From contig NZ_CP108488.1 of assembly GCF_035987325.1 (NCBI RefSeq), positions 558,001 through 622,000 on the forward strand: a stretch of DNA of 64,000 bases. Reading direction: 5' to 3'. Shown here piece by piece: positions 41,266-50,414 of this stretch. Made by a program: the position numbers and the translations under genes. Origin of the DNA: Streptomyces sp. NBC_01244 (GTDB lineage: Bacteria > Actinomycetota > Actinomycetes > Streptomycetales > Streptomycetaceae). The notes below the pieces were generated by a model. That model searched no databases, was not told where the DNA came from, and worked only from the letters and a program-made list of their open reading frames with translations. Positions within the stretch are counted from its first letter, which is position 1, and each line of letters begins with the position of its first letter.

Positions 41266-42291
41266 ATGGACGACATGTCCGCGACGACTACCGCCTACGC
41301 GACCGACGCACTGCCGGACGGGACCGTCGACGCCGTGGTGATCGGCGGCGGCGCCGCCGGTCTGAACGGTGCGCTGATGCTCGCCCGCTCCCGCCGTTCG
41401 GTCGTCGTGATCGACAGCGGCACCCCCCGCAACGCACCCGCCGAGGGCGTGCACGGCCTGCTCGGCCTGGACGGCACCCCACCGGCGGAGCTGTACGGGC
41501 GGGGCCGTGAGGAAGTCCGCCGCTACGGCGGCCTCATCGTCTCCGGTGAGGTCTCCGCCGCCGAGCACGCCGACCCGTCCGCCGACGGCGACCTGCGCTT
41601 CACCGTCACCCTGGCCGACGGCCGCGCCCTGACGGCGCGCCGCCTGCTGGTGGCCACCGGACTGCGCGATGTCCTGCCCGAGCTGCCCGGACTGGCGGAG
41701 CACTGGGGTCACAGCGTGGTCCACTGCCCGTACTGCCACGGCTGGGAGGTGCGCGACGAGCCGATCGGCGTCCTCGCCACCGGCCCCGCATCGGTGCACC
41801 ACGCCTTGCTGTTCCGTCAGCTCACCGACGACCTCGTCTACTTCACGCACGGCACCGAGCTCGACGACGACACCCGGGCGCGCTTCGCCGCACGCGCCAT
41901 CCGCGTCATCGACGCCCCGGTCGAGGAGGTCCTGGGGGACGGCTCCGGCGGGATCCGCGGTGTCCGCCTGGCCGACGGACGGGTCGTCGACCGCCGCGTC
42001 CTCGCGGTGGCGACCACGCTCGTGGCCCGCACCGAAGGCCTGGCGGGCCTGGGCCTGCCGATGGAGGAGCTGCCCGGCGGCGGCCGCCGCTTCACCTCCG
42101 GCACGGCCGGCGCCACCGACGTACCGGGGGTGTGGGTGGCGGGCAACGTCACCGACCCGATCGCCCAGGTAGGGGCCTCCGCCGCGGCCGGGGCGCTGGC
42201 CGGCGCACACGTCAACGCGCTCCTCGCCGTCGCCGACACCGACGCGGCGGTCGCGGCCCTCGCCCCGGCGGGGACCAGCGCCACCGCCTGA
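41266..42291 (+). CDS. Thioredoxin-reductase-like FAD/NAD(P) oxidoreductase
   Basis: 341 aa from ATG 41266 (GAAGGG upstream; ATG 41275 also possible). FAD motif DAVVIGGGAAGLNGALMLARS, ATG motif LLVATGLRDVLPELPG, redox CPYCHGWE with the CxxC pair, a second dinucleotide-binding region with shortened ASVHHALLF, and GVWVAGNVTDPIAQVGASAAAGA for FAD. This is the low-molecular-weight thioredoxin reductase subgroup that includes dithiol oxidases such as GliT and HlmI, as well as true reductases; the sequence alone does not decide. Divergent XRE-cupin gene is the likely regulator. Confidence 0.87.
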   Translation: MDDMSATTTAYATDALPDGTVDAVVIGGGAAGLNGALMLARSRRSVVVIDSGTPRNAPAEGVHGLLGLDGTPPAELYGRGREEVRRYGGLIVSGEVSAAEHADPSADGDLRFTVTLADGRALTARRLLVATGLRDVLPELPGLAEHWGHSVVHCPYCHGWEVRDEPIGVLATGPASVHHALLFRQLTDDLVYFTHGTELDDDTRARFAARAIRVIDAPVEEVLGDGSGGIRGVRLADGRVVDRRVLAVATTLVARTEGLAGLGLPMEELPGGGRRFTSGTAGATDVPGVWVAGNVTDPIAQVGASAAAGALAGAHVNALLAVADTDAAVAALAPAGTSATA

Positions 42292-42419
42292 CACCTGGCG
42301 CCTCACACCTGACGTCCGGCCCGTCGGGCGCACGAACGCCCGCCCCCACCCCACCCCGGCAGCGCCGGACCTGGTCCGGCGCTGGCCGCCCTCCCGCTCC
42401 CGCGAAAAACCCGGGCATT

Positions 42420-43287
42420 CCTACGACACCGTGGGCGCGCTGACCTCCGTCGTCGCCGTGGCCGGTCTCATCTTCGCCCTCCAGGAAGGGCCTGAGCGCG
42501 GCTGGTCCGATCCCGCCACCCTCGTCGGCCTCGCCGTCGGGCTGCTCTCCGCCGTCGCCTTCGCGGTCTGGGAGCTGCGCCTGGGGGACGCCGCCCTGCT
42601 CGACGTACGGCTGTTGCGCGAACGCGGACTGGCCGGCGGCTCCCTCACCCTGCTGACGGTCTTCGGAGTGCAGGCGGGGATCTTCGTGGTGCTCTTCCCC
42701 TTCTTCCAGGCCGTTCTCGGCTGGTCGGGCATCATGTCCACGCTCGCGCTGATACCCATGGCCGTGGACGTGGACGTGGCCGTGGACGTGGACGTGGCCG
42801 TGGCCGTGGCCGTGGCCGTGATGCTGGCCTCCGGCCTGGCGCCCCGGCTGGCCGCGCGCGCCGGTGTCCGCTCGGCCATGGCGGCCGGCATCCTGCTCGC
42901 CGGCGCCGGCCTCGCCCTGATGGCCGGCATCGTCTCCGTCGACGGCGGCCACCCGTCCGTCCTTCCGGCCATGCTCGCCATGGGCATCGGCATGGGCCTG
43001 GCGATGACGCCCTCCACCGAGGCCATCACCGGCTCCCTGCCGCGAGGGCGCCAGGGCGTCGCCTCCGCGCTCAACGACGTCACCCGCGAGTTCGGCACCG
43101 CGCTGGGTGTGGCCCTGCTCGGAGCGCTCCTGTCGGCCGGCTACCGCGATGCCGTCGACGGACGGCTCCAGGACATCCCGCAGGTGTCGCCGTCATGGGC
43201 GTCCTGTTCCTCTACGTCCTCGCCCGCGGCCCGAAGAACCCGGAGCCGGAGCCGGCCGCGGACCCCGAGGTCCTCTCCGCGAGGTGA
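42420..43287 (+). pseudogene. MFS (DHA2) transporter gene, truncated and rearranged
   Basis: The frame from about 42420 (YDTVGALTSVVAVAGLIFAL) covers only the C-terminal half of a 14-helix pump: ERGLAGGSLTLLTVFGVQAG, GWSGIMSTLALIPMAV, GMGLAMTPSTEAITGSLPRG, GVASALNDVTREFGTALG. The N-terminal seven helices are absent. After GRLQDIPQ the correct frame is lost; the true tail (AVMGVLFLYVLARGPKN to the TGA at 43285) is in another frame and the last helix pair is partly deleted. Ten GCCGTG/GACGTG hexamers at 42761-42820 add about 18 residues of Val-Asp/Val-Ala. Not functional. Confidence 0.8.
42761..42820. repeat. GTGGAC/GTGGCC hexamer expansion, ten units
   Basis: Exactly 60 bp of GCCGTG and GACGTG units placed inside the coding frame between LIPMAV and MLASGLAP of the MFS pseudogene. 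Only one unit would be expected from family alignment, so nine units (54 bp) look like an expansion. Confidence 0.9.
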
Positions 43288-43323
43288 CGTAGAGACAAAT
43301 CCCGCTATGTCATCATCGAGTTC

Positions 43324-43899
43324 ATGAGTGAAGTCGAGACCCTCCCCCTGCGACTGACCCACCTCGATGCCGTTCTCGATCTCGGCTACCGGGCCTTCGA
43401 CGTGAAGGCGATGCCCTACACCTCCTGGTCGCTGTCGTCGGTGGCAGCGCACTGGGACGCCCAGCCGGACGCCTGCTGGATCGCCCGCGACGAGCAGGGA
43501 CTGCTCGGTTTCGTCCTCGGATCGCTGTCCTACGACGAGCGCGAGGACTGGGGCTACCTGGAGTGGATCGCCCTGGAGGAACGCGCCCGGGGCCGGGGAG
43601 TCGCGAGTTCCCTGGTCGAGCACTGCTGCGCCGCGCTCTTCGCCGCGGGCGCGTCCCGGATCATCACCGACGTGGAGAGCGGCAACGCGGCCTCCGCCGC
43701 GATGATGCGGCGCAACGGGTTCACCGAGAAGGTCACCGTCACCCTCTTCGTCCGCCCGAACCCGCGGGAACACACCGGCACGGCCTCCTACTCCCCCCAG
43801 GACCCGGCCAGGTCCCGGCTGCGCCGCGCCGCCCGGGCCGGCGGAGGCGCGGCGGGCCCGGCAAGCGCGGGTTCGACGGGCGCGGGGCCGCTCGCATAG
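43324..43899 (+). CDS. GNAT-family N-acetyltransferase (RimI-like)
   Basis: 191 aa, ATG 43324. Acetyl-CoA site: YLEWIALEERARGRGVASSLVEHCC (R-x-x-G-x-G/A as RGRGVA), IITDVESGNAASAAMMRRNGF. C-terminal 40 residues are Arg/Ala/Gly-rich low complexity without homology to the fold. Substrate unknown. Ribosome site weak. Confidence 0.82.
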   Translation: MSEVETLPLRLTHLDAVLDLGYRAFDVKAMPYTSWSLSSVAAHWDAQPDACWIARDEQGLLGFVLGSLSYDEREDWGYLEWIALEERARGRGVASSLVEHCCAALFAAGASRIITDVESGNAASAAMMRRNGFTEKVTVTLFVRPNPREHTGTASYSPQDPARSRLRRAARAGGGAAGPASAGSTGAGPLA

Positions 43900-44074
43900 G
43901 CGACCGGTCCGGCTCGCCCGCCGGGCTGCGGGGCCGGCCCGGCGCGTGCGCGCGCCCGGACGTGCGCCTGCGCGCCGCCGCACGCCCCCGCAGCAGGGAT
44001 GACCCCGGACCGGAGCCCCCACGACCATGAACTGCCGCCATCATCCGGGGCGACTCGGTCAACACGGGGGAACC

Positions 44075-44923
44075 ATGGGACGACGCTGGCTGGTCACGGG
44101 ATGCTCCTCGGGGCTCGGGCACGCACTGGCCACCGCGGCGGCCCGGGCGGGGGACGAACTGGCGGTCACCGCCCGCAAGACCGCCGACTTGGAGGACCTG
44201 GCCGCCGCCTGGCCCGGCCGGATCGTCCCGATCCCGCTCGAGCTGCGGGACGGCGCTTCCTGCGAGGAGGCCGTCCGCACCGCGGTCGAGCGCCTGGGCG
44301 GCATCGACATCCTCGTCAACAACGCCGCCGTCGGGCTGTTCGGCGCGGTCGAGGAGGTCTCGGACGCCGAACTCCGCGACCAGTTGGAGACCCTGGTCGT
44401 CGGCCCCTGGCGGCTCGCGCGCCTGGTCCTGCCGCTGATGCGGGCCCAGGGACACGGCCACATCCTCAACGTCTCGTCCGTGGTCGGCCGGATGGCCTTC
44501 CCCGGTCTGGCGGCCTACACCGCCGGGAAGCACGCCCTCGAAGGCATGAGCCGGACCCTCGCCATGGAGGCGGCCCCCCACAACATCCGCGTCACCGTCA
44601 TCGAACCGGGCATGTTCGCGACGCGCTACGGCACCTCCATGGCCGAAGCCGCCCACCGGGTCCCCGCCTACGACGCCACCAACCGCGAGATGCTCGAAGG
44701 GGCCCGGGGTCTCGCGGACAGCCCCGAGACCGGACGCCCGGAGTACTTCGCCGAACGGGTCCTCGACATCGTCGCAGCCGCGGGCCCCACGCCCCTGCGG
44801 ATCCCCGTCGGCGACGACGCCTACGGCTACATCGACGCCTCGGAGGAGGCGGACCGCGCCGACCACGCCGCGGCCCGCCTCCTCGTACAGGGCCCGCTCG
44901 TACCGGGCCCGCCCCAGGCCTGA
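44075..44923 (+). CDS. Short-chain dehydrogenase/reductase
   Basis: 282 aa; ATG 44075 after GGGGGAACC. Classical SDR: TGCSSGLGHALA (TGxxxGxG), DILVNNAAVG (NNAG-like), catalytic Ser in NVSSVVGRMA, YTAGKHALEG (YxxxK). Probably NADP-dependent from the TGCSSG context. Substrate unknown; alone in its locus. Confidence 0.9.
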   Translation: MGRRWLVTGCSSGLGHALATAAARAGDELAVTARKTADLEDLAAAWPGRIVPIPLELRDGASCEEAVRTAVERLGGIDILVNNAAVGLFGAVEEVSDAELRDQLETLVVGPWRLARLVLPLMRAQGHGHILNVSSVVGRMAFPGLAAYTAGKHALEGMSRTLAMEAAPHNIRVTVIEPGMFATRYGTSMAEAAHRVPAYDATNREMLEGARGLADSPETGRPEYFAERVLDIVAAAGPTPLRIPVGDDAYGYIDASEEADRADHAAARLLVQGPLVPGPPQA

Positions 44924-44944
44924 CGCGAGGCCGCGGCAGCCGGT

Positions 44945-45524
44945 TCAGCGGGCGGCGGGGAACACCTTCAGCCAGGTGCCGCCCGGAAGCGCGGTGGCGT
45001 CGGCGTAGCCGCACCCGTCGGCCTGGGCGGCCGCGGCCCCGTAGGACACCTCGATCCGCACCTTGGGGAAATCGGCGACGAAGGCGGCCACCGCGGCCCG
45101 GCCGGCCTGGCTGGGCCCGCGTTCGCCGAGGAGCCGGACCGTGCCCTGGTCGATGCCGCGGATCCACTGACGGACGGAAGGACTGCGGGCGCATCCGCTG
45201 ACCCGGCGCCATCGTGGTGCGGATCTGGTCCGCGACCTGGTCCAGGACGGCGGCGACCTCGTCGAGGGGCGCCGCGGTGACACTGGGCGCCGGATACAGG
45301 AACGAGGTGCGGGGCTGCCGGTCAACGGCCGTGACCGTGCCCCGGAAGCGGTAGCCGTCCGGGCCGGCGACCTGGGCGTCGAAGGTCGCGGTGACCGCGA
45401 CCAGGGGGCTGCCGGGGTAGTTCTTGACCCACGACCCGCCGTCGCCCGGCTCGGCGTCGCCGATGCCGTAGCTCCCGTACAGGCCGTCGCATGGCGCGGA
45501 GCGCCGACCGACGGCTGAACGCAT
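44945..45524 (-). pseudogene. Hypothetical protein gene broken by a frameshift
   Basis: The N-terminal frame (ATG 45524; SYGIGDAEPGDGGSWVKNYP, VAVTATFDAQVAGPDGYRFR, APLDEVAAVLDQVADQIRTT) and the C-terminal frame (RQWIRGIDQGTVRLLGERGP, AAVAAFVADFPKVRIEVSYG, GTWLKVFPAAR) each look coding but are offset near 45185-45200. No family is recognised. The N-terminus also lacks an anchor or signal, so more may be missing. A single-base sequencing error cannot be excluded. Confidence 0.55.
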
Positions 45525-45687
45525 GGTCAACGCCCGGTCCCGGAGGGCCGGATGCCCTCCCGAATCGGCCGAAATTCGATCATCTCGAGGGAAACCGAGG
45601 CGAACGCGGATTCGTTCGACCATGTGCCAGAACCTCAAGGAGCCCTGACCGGGGACCGGTTCGGGGCCCCACCCAAGGAGTCACACC

Positions 45688-46806
45688 GTGCGCATCCTCT
45701 TCACCGGCCCCGCTTCGGTGGGCCATCTGTTCCCGATGGTGCCGACCGCCCAGGCCCTCCAGGCCGCGGGTCACCAGGTGCTGTTCGCCGTTTCGGCCCC
45801 GTACGACCAGATCCGGCAGTCCGGCCTGCCCACCGTCGAGATCGGCGACGGCTCGACGCTGCTGGAGGCCTTCCGGCGCGCCTCGAACGGCTCGGACCTG
45901 CAGTTCGTCACCGACGGCAAGAGCCCGCAGGAGACCGAGCGGAGCGCCGCGGCGGGCTTCGCCGAACACGGGCGGGTCTCCATCGACGACCTGTTCGCCG
46001 TCGCCGCGGCCTGGCGGCCGGACGTCATCGTCCACGCCGCCTTCCAGGCCGCCGCTCCCCTGGTCTCCGCGGCCCTGGGCATACCGGCCGTGGTCCACAA
46101 CTTCGGCGTGATGTCCGGCCTCGGCATGGTCGGCCGGCTCGCCGACCTGCTGGCGGACGAGTACCGGGCCCGTGGGGTCGAAGGCCCGGCCACCCACACC
46201 GTCCTGGACGTCGTACCGCCCTCCCTCGGCGGGGACGGCACCGGCTGGCGCGTCCGCTTCGTGCCGCACAACGGTGGCGGTTCGGTTCCGCGCGATCTCC
46301 TGGCCCGTGGCTCCCGGCCCCGGATCGCCGTCACCCTGGGGACCGTGGTGACCGCGTTCGCGGGCGTCGGACCGGTGACCCGGGTGATCTCCGAGGCCGC
46401 TTCCGTCGACGCCGAGTTCCTGCTCGCGGTCGGCGACACCGATCTGAGCCCGCTCGGCACGCTTCCCGACAACGTCCGGGCGCTGCCTTGGGTGCCCCTG
46501 GCGCAGCTCCTGGACACCGCGGACGCGATCGTGCACCACGGCGGCGCCGGCACCATGCTCACCGCCGCCTCCCTGGGCGTCCCTCAGCTGATCCTCCCGC
46601 AGGGCGCCGACCACTTCATGAACACCGATGCCGCGACCGGCCTGGGCTTCGCCCTGCGTACGACCGGCGACGAGGTGGACGCCGACCTGCTCGGCCGGCT
46701 GCTCACCGACGAAGCCCTCCGCAAGGGGGCCGCCGCCACGCAGGCCGAGATGGCCGCACTCCCCTCCCCCACCGATCTCGTCGCCTCCTTCGAGGCCATC
46801 GGCTAG
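45688..46806 (+). CDS. GT1-family glycosyltransferase (macrolide/polyketide type)
   Basis: 372 aa, GTG 45688 with AAGGAG upstream. N-terminal Rossmann (MRILFTGPASVGHLFPMVPT, with the conserved GHLFP) and C-terminal nucleotide-sugar site: LPWVPLAQLLDTADAIVHHGGAGTMLTAASLGVPQLILPQGADHFMNT, the HHGGAGT motif and D/Q donor pair of GT-B enzymes of the EryCIII/DesVII class. It transfers a deoxysugar or sugar from an NDP donor to a small-molecule acceptor. No sugar-biosynthesis or polyketide genes are near, so it may modify xenobiotics. Confidence 0.9.
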   Translation: MRILFTGPASVGHLFPMVPTAQALQAAGHQVLFAVSAPYDQIRQSGLPTVEIGDGSTLLEAFRRASNGSDLQFVTDGKSPQETERSAAAGFAEHGRVSIDDLFAVAAAWRPDVIVHAAFQAAAPLVSAALGIPAVVHNFGVMSGLGMVGRLADLLADEYRARGVEGPATHTVLDVVPPSLGGDGTGWRVRFVPHNGGGSVPRDLLARGSRPRIAVTLGTVVTAFAGVGPVTRVISEAASVDAEFLLAVGDTDLSPLGTLPDNVRALPWVPLAQLLDTADAIVHHGGAGTMLTAASLGVPQLILPQGADHFMNTDAATGLGFALRTTGDEVDADLLGRLLTDEALRKGAAATQAEMAALPSPTDLVASFEAIG

Positions 46807-46837
46807 GCCGGGAGAGTCGCGGGGGCGGGCGGCCGGT

Positions 46838-48284
46838 TCATTCGCCGGTCAGCAGGCGCAGCTTCGGTGTGGCGGCGGCCATCGCGAGGCCGGCCACCAG
46901 CGCCAGCCCGCCCAGGGCGATGTAGAGGGCGGCGCCGGTGAGGTGGGTGGCGACCTGGCTGCCGATGGCGTCGCCCGCCGCCGCGGCGAGGAAGAAGAGA
47001 CCCACGAGCTGGGATCCGGTGCCCGCCGGGGCCAGCTTGTGGCTGATGGACAGTCCGGTGGGGGCGAGGAACAGTTCCCCCGTGCTCAGCAGGACGTAGA
47101 GGCCGACCAACCAGAGCAGCGAGATGTGGGCGCCGCCGGTGGCGTGGCCCGCGGCGAGCGCGAGCAGGAGGAAGGACAGCCCGCCGAGGACGAGTCCGGT
47201 GGAGAACTTCGCCGGGGAGGAGATGCGCACCTTGCGCCACACGAAGGCGAGGACCCCGGCGAAGGCGATGGTCATGACGGGGTTCAGGGCCGCCTGCCAG
47301 GTGACCGGGATCCCCATCATGTCCACGTGGTCCGCGGCGAACAGCTGCACGTTGGACGCGGCCAGGTCGAAGATGCAGAAGAAGGCGACGGCCGCCGCGA
47401 ACAGCCGCGCGTAGGCGCGGATGCCCGCTCGTCCCCGCTCGTCGAGGTCGGTGCGGCGCAGCAGGGTGACGAGGTAGCCGACCGGTACGACCACGGCCAG
47501 GACCGCGAACGCGGTGAGTGCGTGGGGCAGGGTCAGCGTGCCGGTCGCCCGGGCCGTGGCGCCGGCCGCGACGATGCCGGCCACGCACCACAGCGCCCGG
47601 ACGGCCACCGTGCGCGCCTCGGCGCGGGTGAGGGGACGGCCGGGTGCGTCGGCGGCTTCCCGGAGGCTGCCCGAGGCCTGGAAGACGCACAGGCTGAGGG
47701 CCATGGCCACGGCCGCCGTACCGAAGGCGACGTTCCAGCCGAAGTGGAGTCCGAGCCAGCCCACCAGGAGGGTCGAGGCCAGGCCGCCCACGTTCACGCT
47801 GGCGTAGAACTTGCTGTAGGCCGCGTCCCGTTCCTGGTCGGTGCCCCGCGCGTACAGCTTCCCGACCAGGGCGGTCATGTTGGGCTTCTGCAGGCCGGTG
47901 CCGACCGCGATGAGGAGGAGTCCGGCGTAGACGCCGCCCGCTCCGGCCTCGAAGGCGAGCGCGAGGTGGCCGGCCAGGATGGCGAGCCCGCCCGTGAGGG
48001 CGGTCTTACGGGCGCCGAGCAGCCGGTCGGCGATCCAGCCGCCCGGCAGGGCGGTGAAGTAGCAGGCGGACAGGTAGGCGCCGACGAGGGCGACCGCCGT
48101 GGTCTTCGACATGCCGAGGCCGTGGGCGGTGTCGATCAGGAAGAGCGCCAGTACCGCGCGCATTCCGTAGAAGGACCTCTAAGGAGAACCGCTCCGCTGC
48201 TTCGCTCAGGCACAGCGGCAGCAGACCCTTGCGGGTGCGGTTCTCTGCGATCACCTCCGCCCTCTGCTCCGTGGACGTCGACAT
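46838..48284 (-). pseudogene. POT/PTR-family peptide transporter with a 10-bp frameshifting insertion
   Basis: The gene should start at ATG 48284 (MSTSTEQRAEVIAENRTRKG, then LCLSEAAERFS) and continue FYGMRAVLALFLIDTAHGLG. Between ERFS and FYGMRA an extra 10 bp is present near 48170-48182: TCCTT AGAGG TCCTT instead of TCCTT, shifting the frame. The rest (441 codons to 46838) is intact: SKFYASVNVGGLASTLLVGW (PTR2 signature), GLQKPNMTALVGKLY, FLAPTGLSISHKLAP. A shortened protein from ATG 48163 would lack most of TM1 and its ExxER-type motif. Proton-driven di/tripeptide uptake is the family role. Confidence 0.8.
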
Positions 48285-48557
48285 GATGGCGTTCCAGCCT
48301 CTCGGGGGTGTGGGCTCCGGCTGTTCCGGCTCCTTCCAGCCAACACCCCGCAGGGCCGTGTGCGCACCGGCCGAAAGGACGGAGCGGCCCACGATGAGAG
48401 ACCCGGGCCCAAAGTCCCTGGTCGGCGTCGTAGATGCCGTCGTTCTGGGCCGCCCGGAGGGGGCGATCGCCTTGCAGGCGCTGCTCGCCCGCATCGCGGG
48501 TCAGGCCCCGGCCTGACCCGGGCACGGGCCTGGCCCAGGACCAGGCCCGGCCGGGCG

Positions 48558-50288
48558 TCAGGGCTTCATCTCGTACGCCCCCGCGAGACCCTCCACCCGG
48601 GCCCACACGCGCGCCGAGCGGTCCGCGTCCACGGCCGGGCGGCGGACCGCTCCCAGGGCCCAGGCCTGCTGGTCCGCCGTGGCGGAGTCCTTGCCGTGCA
48701 GTTCGACGGCGTGCGCGGAGAAGTCCCGTACGAGGACGCCGAACAGCTCGTCCAGCACGTCCTCGTCCAGGCCGGTCAGCCGGGCCTGCTCCAGGACCAG
48801 CTGGCCGTGCACCACCAGGGCGAAGAGCTGGCCGACCGCCAGCAGGAGGTCGAGGTCGCGGCTCTGCCGCTCGTCGGGGGCGGCGGTCTCCACGAACGTA
48901 CAGAGGGCGTCGGCCTGTGCGCGGAACCGGGCGACGTTGGGCACGGCGGCGTACGCGTCGTAGGCCGGGCGCCAGTCGTGGAACCGTACCGATCCCAGGC
49001 CGCGGGCCGGGCCCTGGCGGAAGAGGAACCCGTCGTCGGCCGCGTCGAGGCGGGTCGGGACGGGGGCGTAGTCGGCCGGTTCCAGCAGGTGGTTGCGCAT
49101 GAACTTGAGGATGAGCGCCAGGTTGACGTGGACCGTGCCCTCCAGCTTGGGCAGGCCTCGGATCTCGACGGCCGCCTGGGCGAAGTAGGTGTCCTTTTCG
49201 AAGCCCTTGGCCGCGATGACGTCCCACATCAGGTCGATGACCTTCTCCCCCTCCGTGGTGACCTTCATCTTGGTCATGGGGTTGAAGAGGAGGTAGCGGC
49301 GGTCGTCGGGGCCGGCGGAGCGGAAGTAGTCGACGGCGCGGTCGCTGAAGAGCTTCATCCCGACGAGGCGGACGTACGCGTCGGTCAGCTCGCGGCGCAC
49401 GTGCGGGAAGGCGGTGACGGGGCGGCCGTAGAGGATGCGGCCCTGCGCGTGGGTGACGGCCTCGTACATCGCGTGCTCGCAGATGCCGATCGAGGCGGTG
49501 CAGAGGTTGAACTTGCCGACGTTGACGGTGTTGAGGGCGGCGTCGAAGGCGGCGCGGCCGGTGTGCAGGACGTCCTCGGCGCCGACCGGGTAGTCCGTGA
49601 GGCGGAACTCGCTGACGTACTTGGAGGAGTCGACGACGTTCTTCACCACGTCGTACGCGGGGTGGCGGCTGTCCGCGGCGAAGAAGACGTAGCCGTCCGG
49701 GCCCTCGACGTCGGTGCGGCGGCCGAAGACGGACACGAGGCCGGCGGCGTTGCCGTTGCCGATGTAGTACTTCGAGCCGGTGGCCCGGAAGCCGCCGGAA
49801 CCGTCGGCAGCCGGTTCCAGCAGCATGTCGGTGTTGTAGATGTCCGCGCCGTGGGTCTTCTCGGACAGGCCGAACGCGAACACCTCGCCCGCGTCGAGGA
49901 GTTGGGCGGCGCGGTCGCGGGCGGCGGCGTTGCCGCTCTGCCAGACGGGCCCGAGGCCGAGGATGGTGACCTGCCACGCGTACCAGTAGTCGAGGCCGTA
50001 GAAGCCGAGGATCTCGTTGAGGGCGGCGATGCGCGCGGTGTCCCAGCGCTTGTCGGGCCCGTCCTGGCCGGCGGCCGGTTCCGGGGTCAGGAAGGTCGCG
50101 AACAGTCCCTCCTTCGCGGAGAAGGCGAGGAAGTCCCCCAGCCAGGCACGGGTGCGGTAGTCCTCGATCAGCCGGCGCTTGCCGCGCTCCTCGAACCAGT
50201 CGACGGTCGCGCGCAGCAGCCGGCGGGTCTCGGGGTCGAAGTGCGCGGGGTCGTAGGTGCGCGGGTTGAACAGCAGCGGGTCGCTCAT
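48558..50288 (-). CDS. Acyl-CoA dehydrogenase/oxidase-family flavoprotein
   Basis: 576 aa, ATG 50288 with GGAAGG upstream. Acyl-CoA dehydrogenase-like core: LNEILGFYGLDYWYAWQVT, FAFGLSEKTHGADIYNTDM, FRATGSKYYIGNGNAAGLVS, FNLCTASIGICEHAMYEAV and KVIDLMWDVIAAKGFEKDTY. Length and the C-terminal helical extension resemble the large actinobacterial acyl-CoA dehydrogenase group rather than the 380-residue class. It oxidises an acyl-CoA or related thioester using FAD. It lies downstream of the PadR gene on the same strand, 126 bp away. Confidence 0.85.
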   Translation of the reverse strand: MSDPLLFNPRTYDPAHFDPETRRLLRATVDWFEERGKRRLIEDYRTRAWLGDFLAFSAKEGLFATFLTPEPAAGQDGPDKRWDTARIAALNEILGFYGLDYWYAWQVTILGLGPVWQSGNAAARDRAAQLLDAGEVFAFGLSEKTHGADIYNTDMLLEPAADGSGGFRATGSKYYIGNGNAAGLVSVFGRRTDVEGPDGYVFFAADSRHPAYDVVKNVVDSSKYVSEFRLTDYPVGAEDVLHTGRAAFDAALNTVNVGKFNLCTASIGICEHAMYEAVTHAQGRILYGRPVTAFPHVRRELTDAYVRLVGMKLFSDRAVDYFRSAGPDDRRYLLFNPMTKMKVTTEGEKVIDLMWDVIAAKGFEKDTYFAQAAVEIRGLPKLEGTVHVNLALILKFMRNHLLEPADYAPVPTRLDAADDGFLFRQGPARGLGSVRFHDWRPAYDAYAAVPNVARFRAQADALCTFVETAAPDERQSRDLDLLLAVGQLFALVVHGQLVLEQARLTGLDEDVLDELFGVLVRDFSAHAVELHGKDSATADQQAWALGAVRRPAVDADRSARVWARVEGLAGAYEMKP

Positions 50289-50414
50289 GGGCGTTCGCCT
50301 TCCGGTCGGAGGATGCGTCGGATGGGTCGAATGAGGGGTGAAGAGGACGGGACGAGGAGGAAGCAGGGGGAGGGAAGGATCGAGGGAGGGGTAGGGGGGT
50401 GCGGCGGCTTCCGG

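Noticed and set aside
48163..48190. Intact insertion sequence in the peptide transporter
   Set aside because: No transposase or terminal inverted repeats are present; only 10 extra bases.
48393..48516. Possible 40-residue rightward gene (MRDPGPKSLVGVVDAVVLGR)
   Set aside because: Weak start context, no homology, lies in the leader of the peptide transporter and next to the end of the acyl-CoA dehydrogenase; could be a remnant but not supportable.
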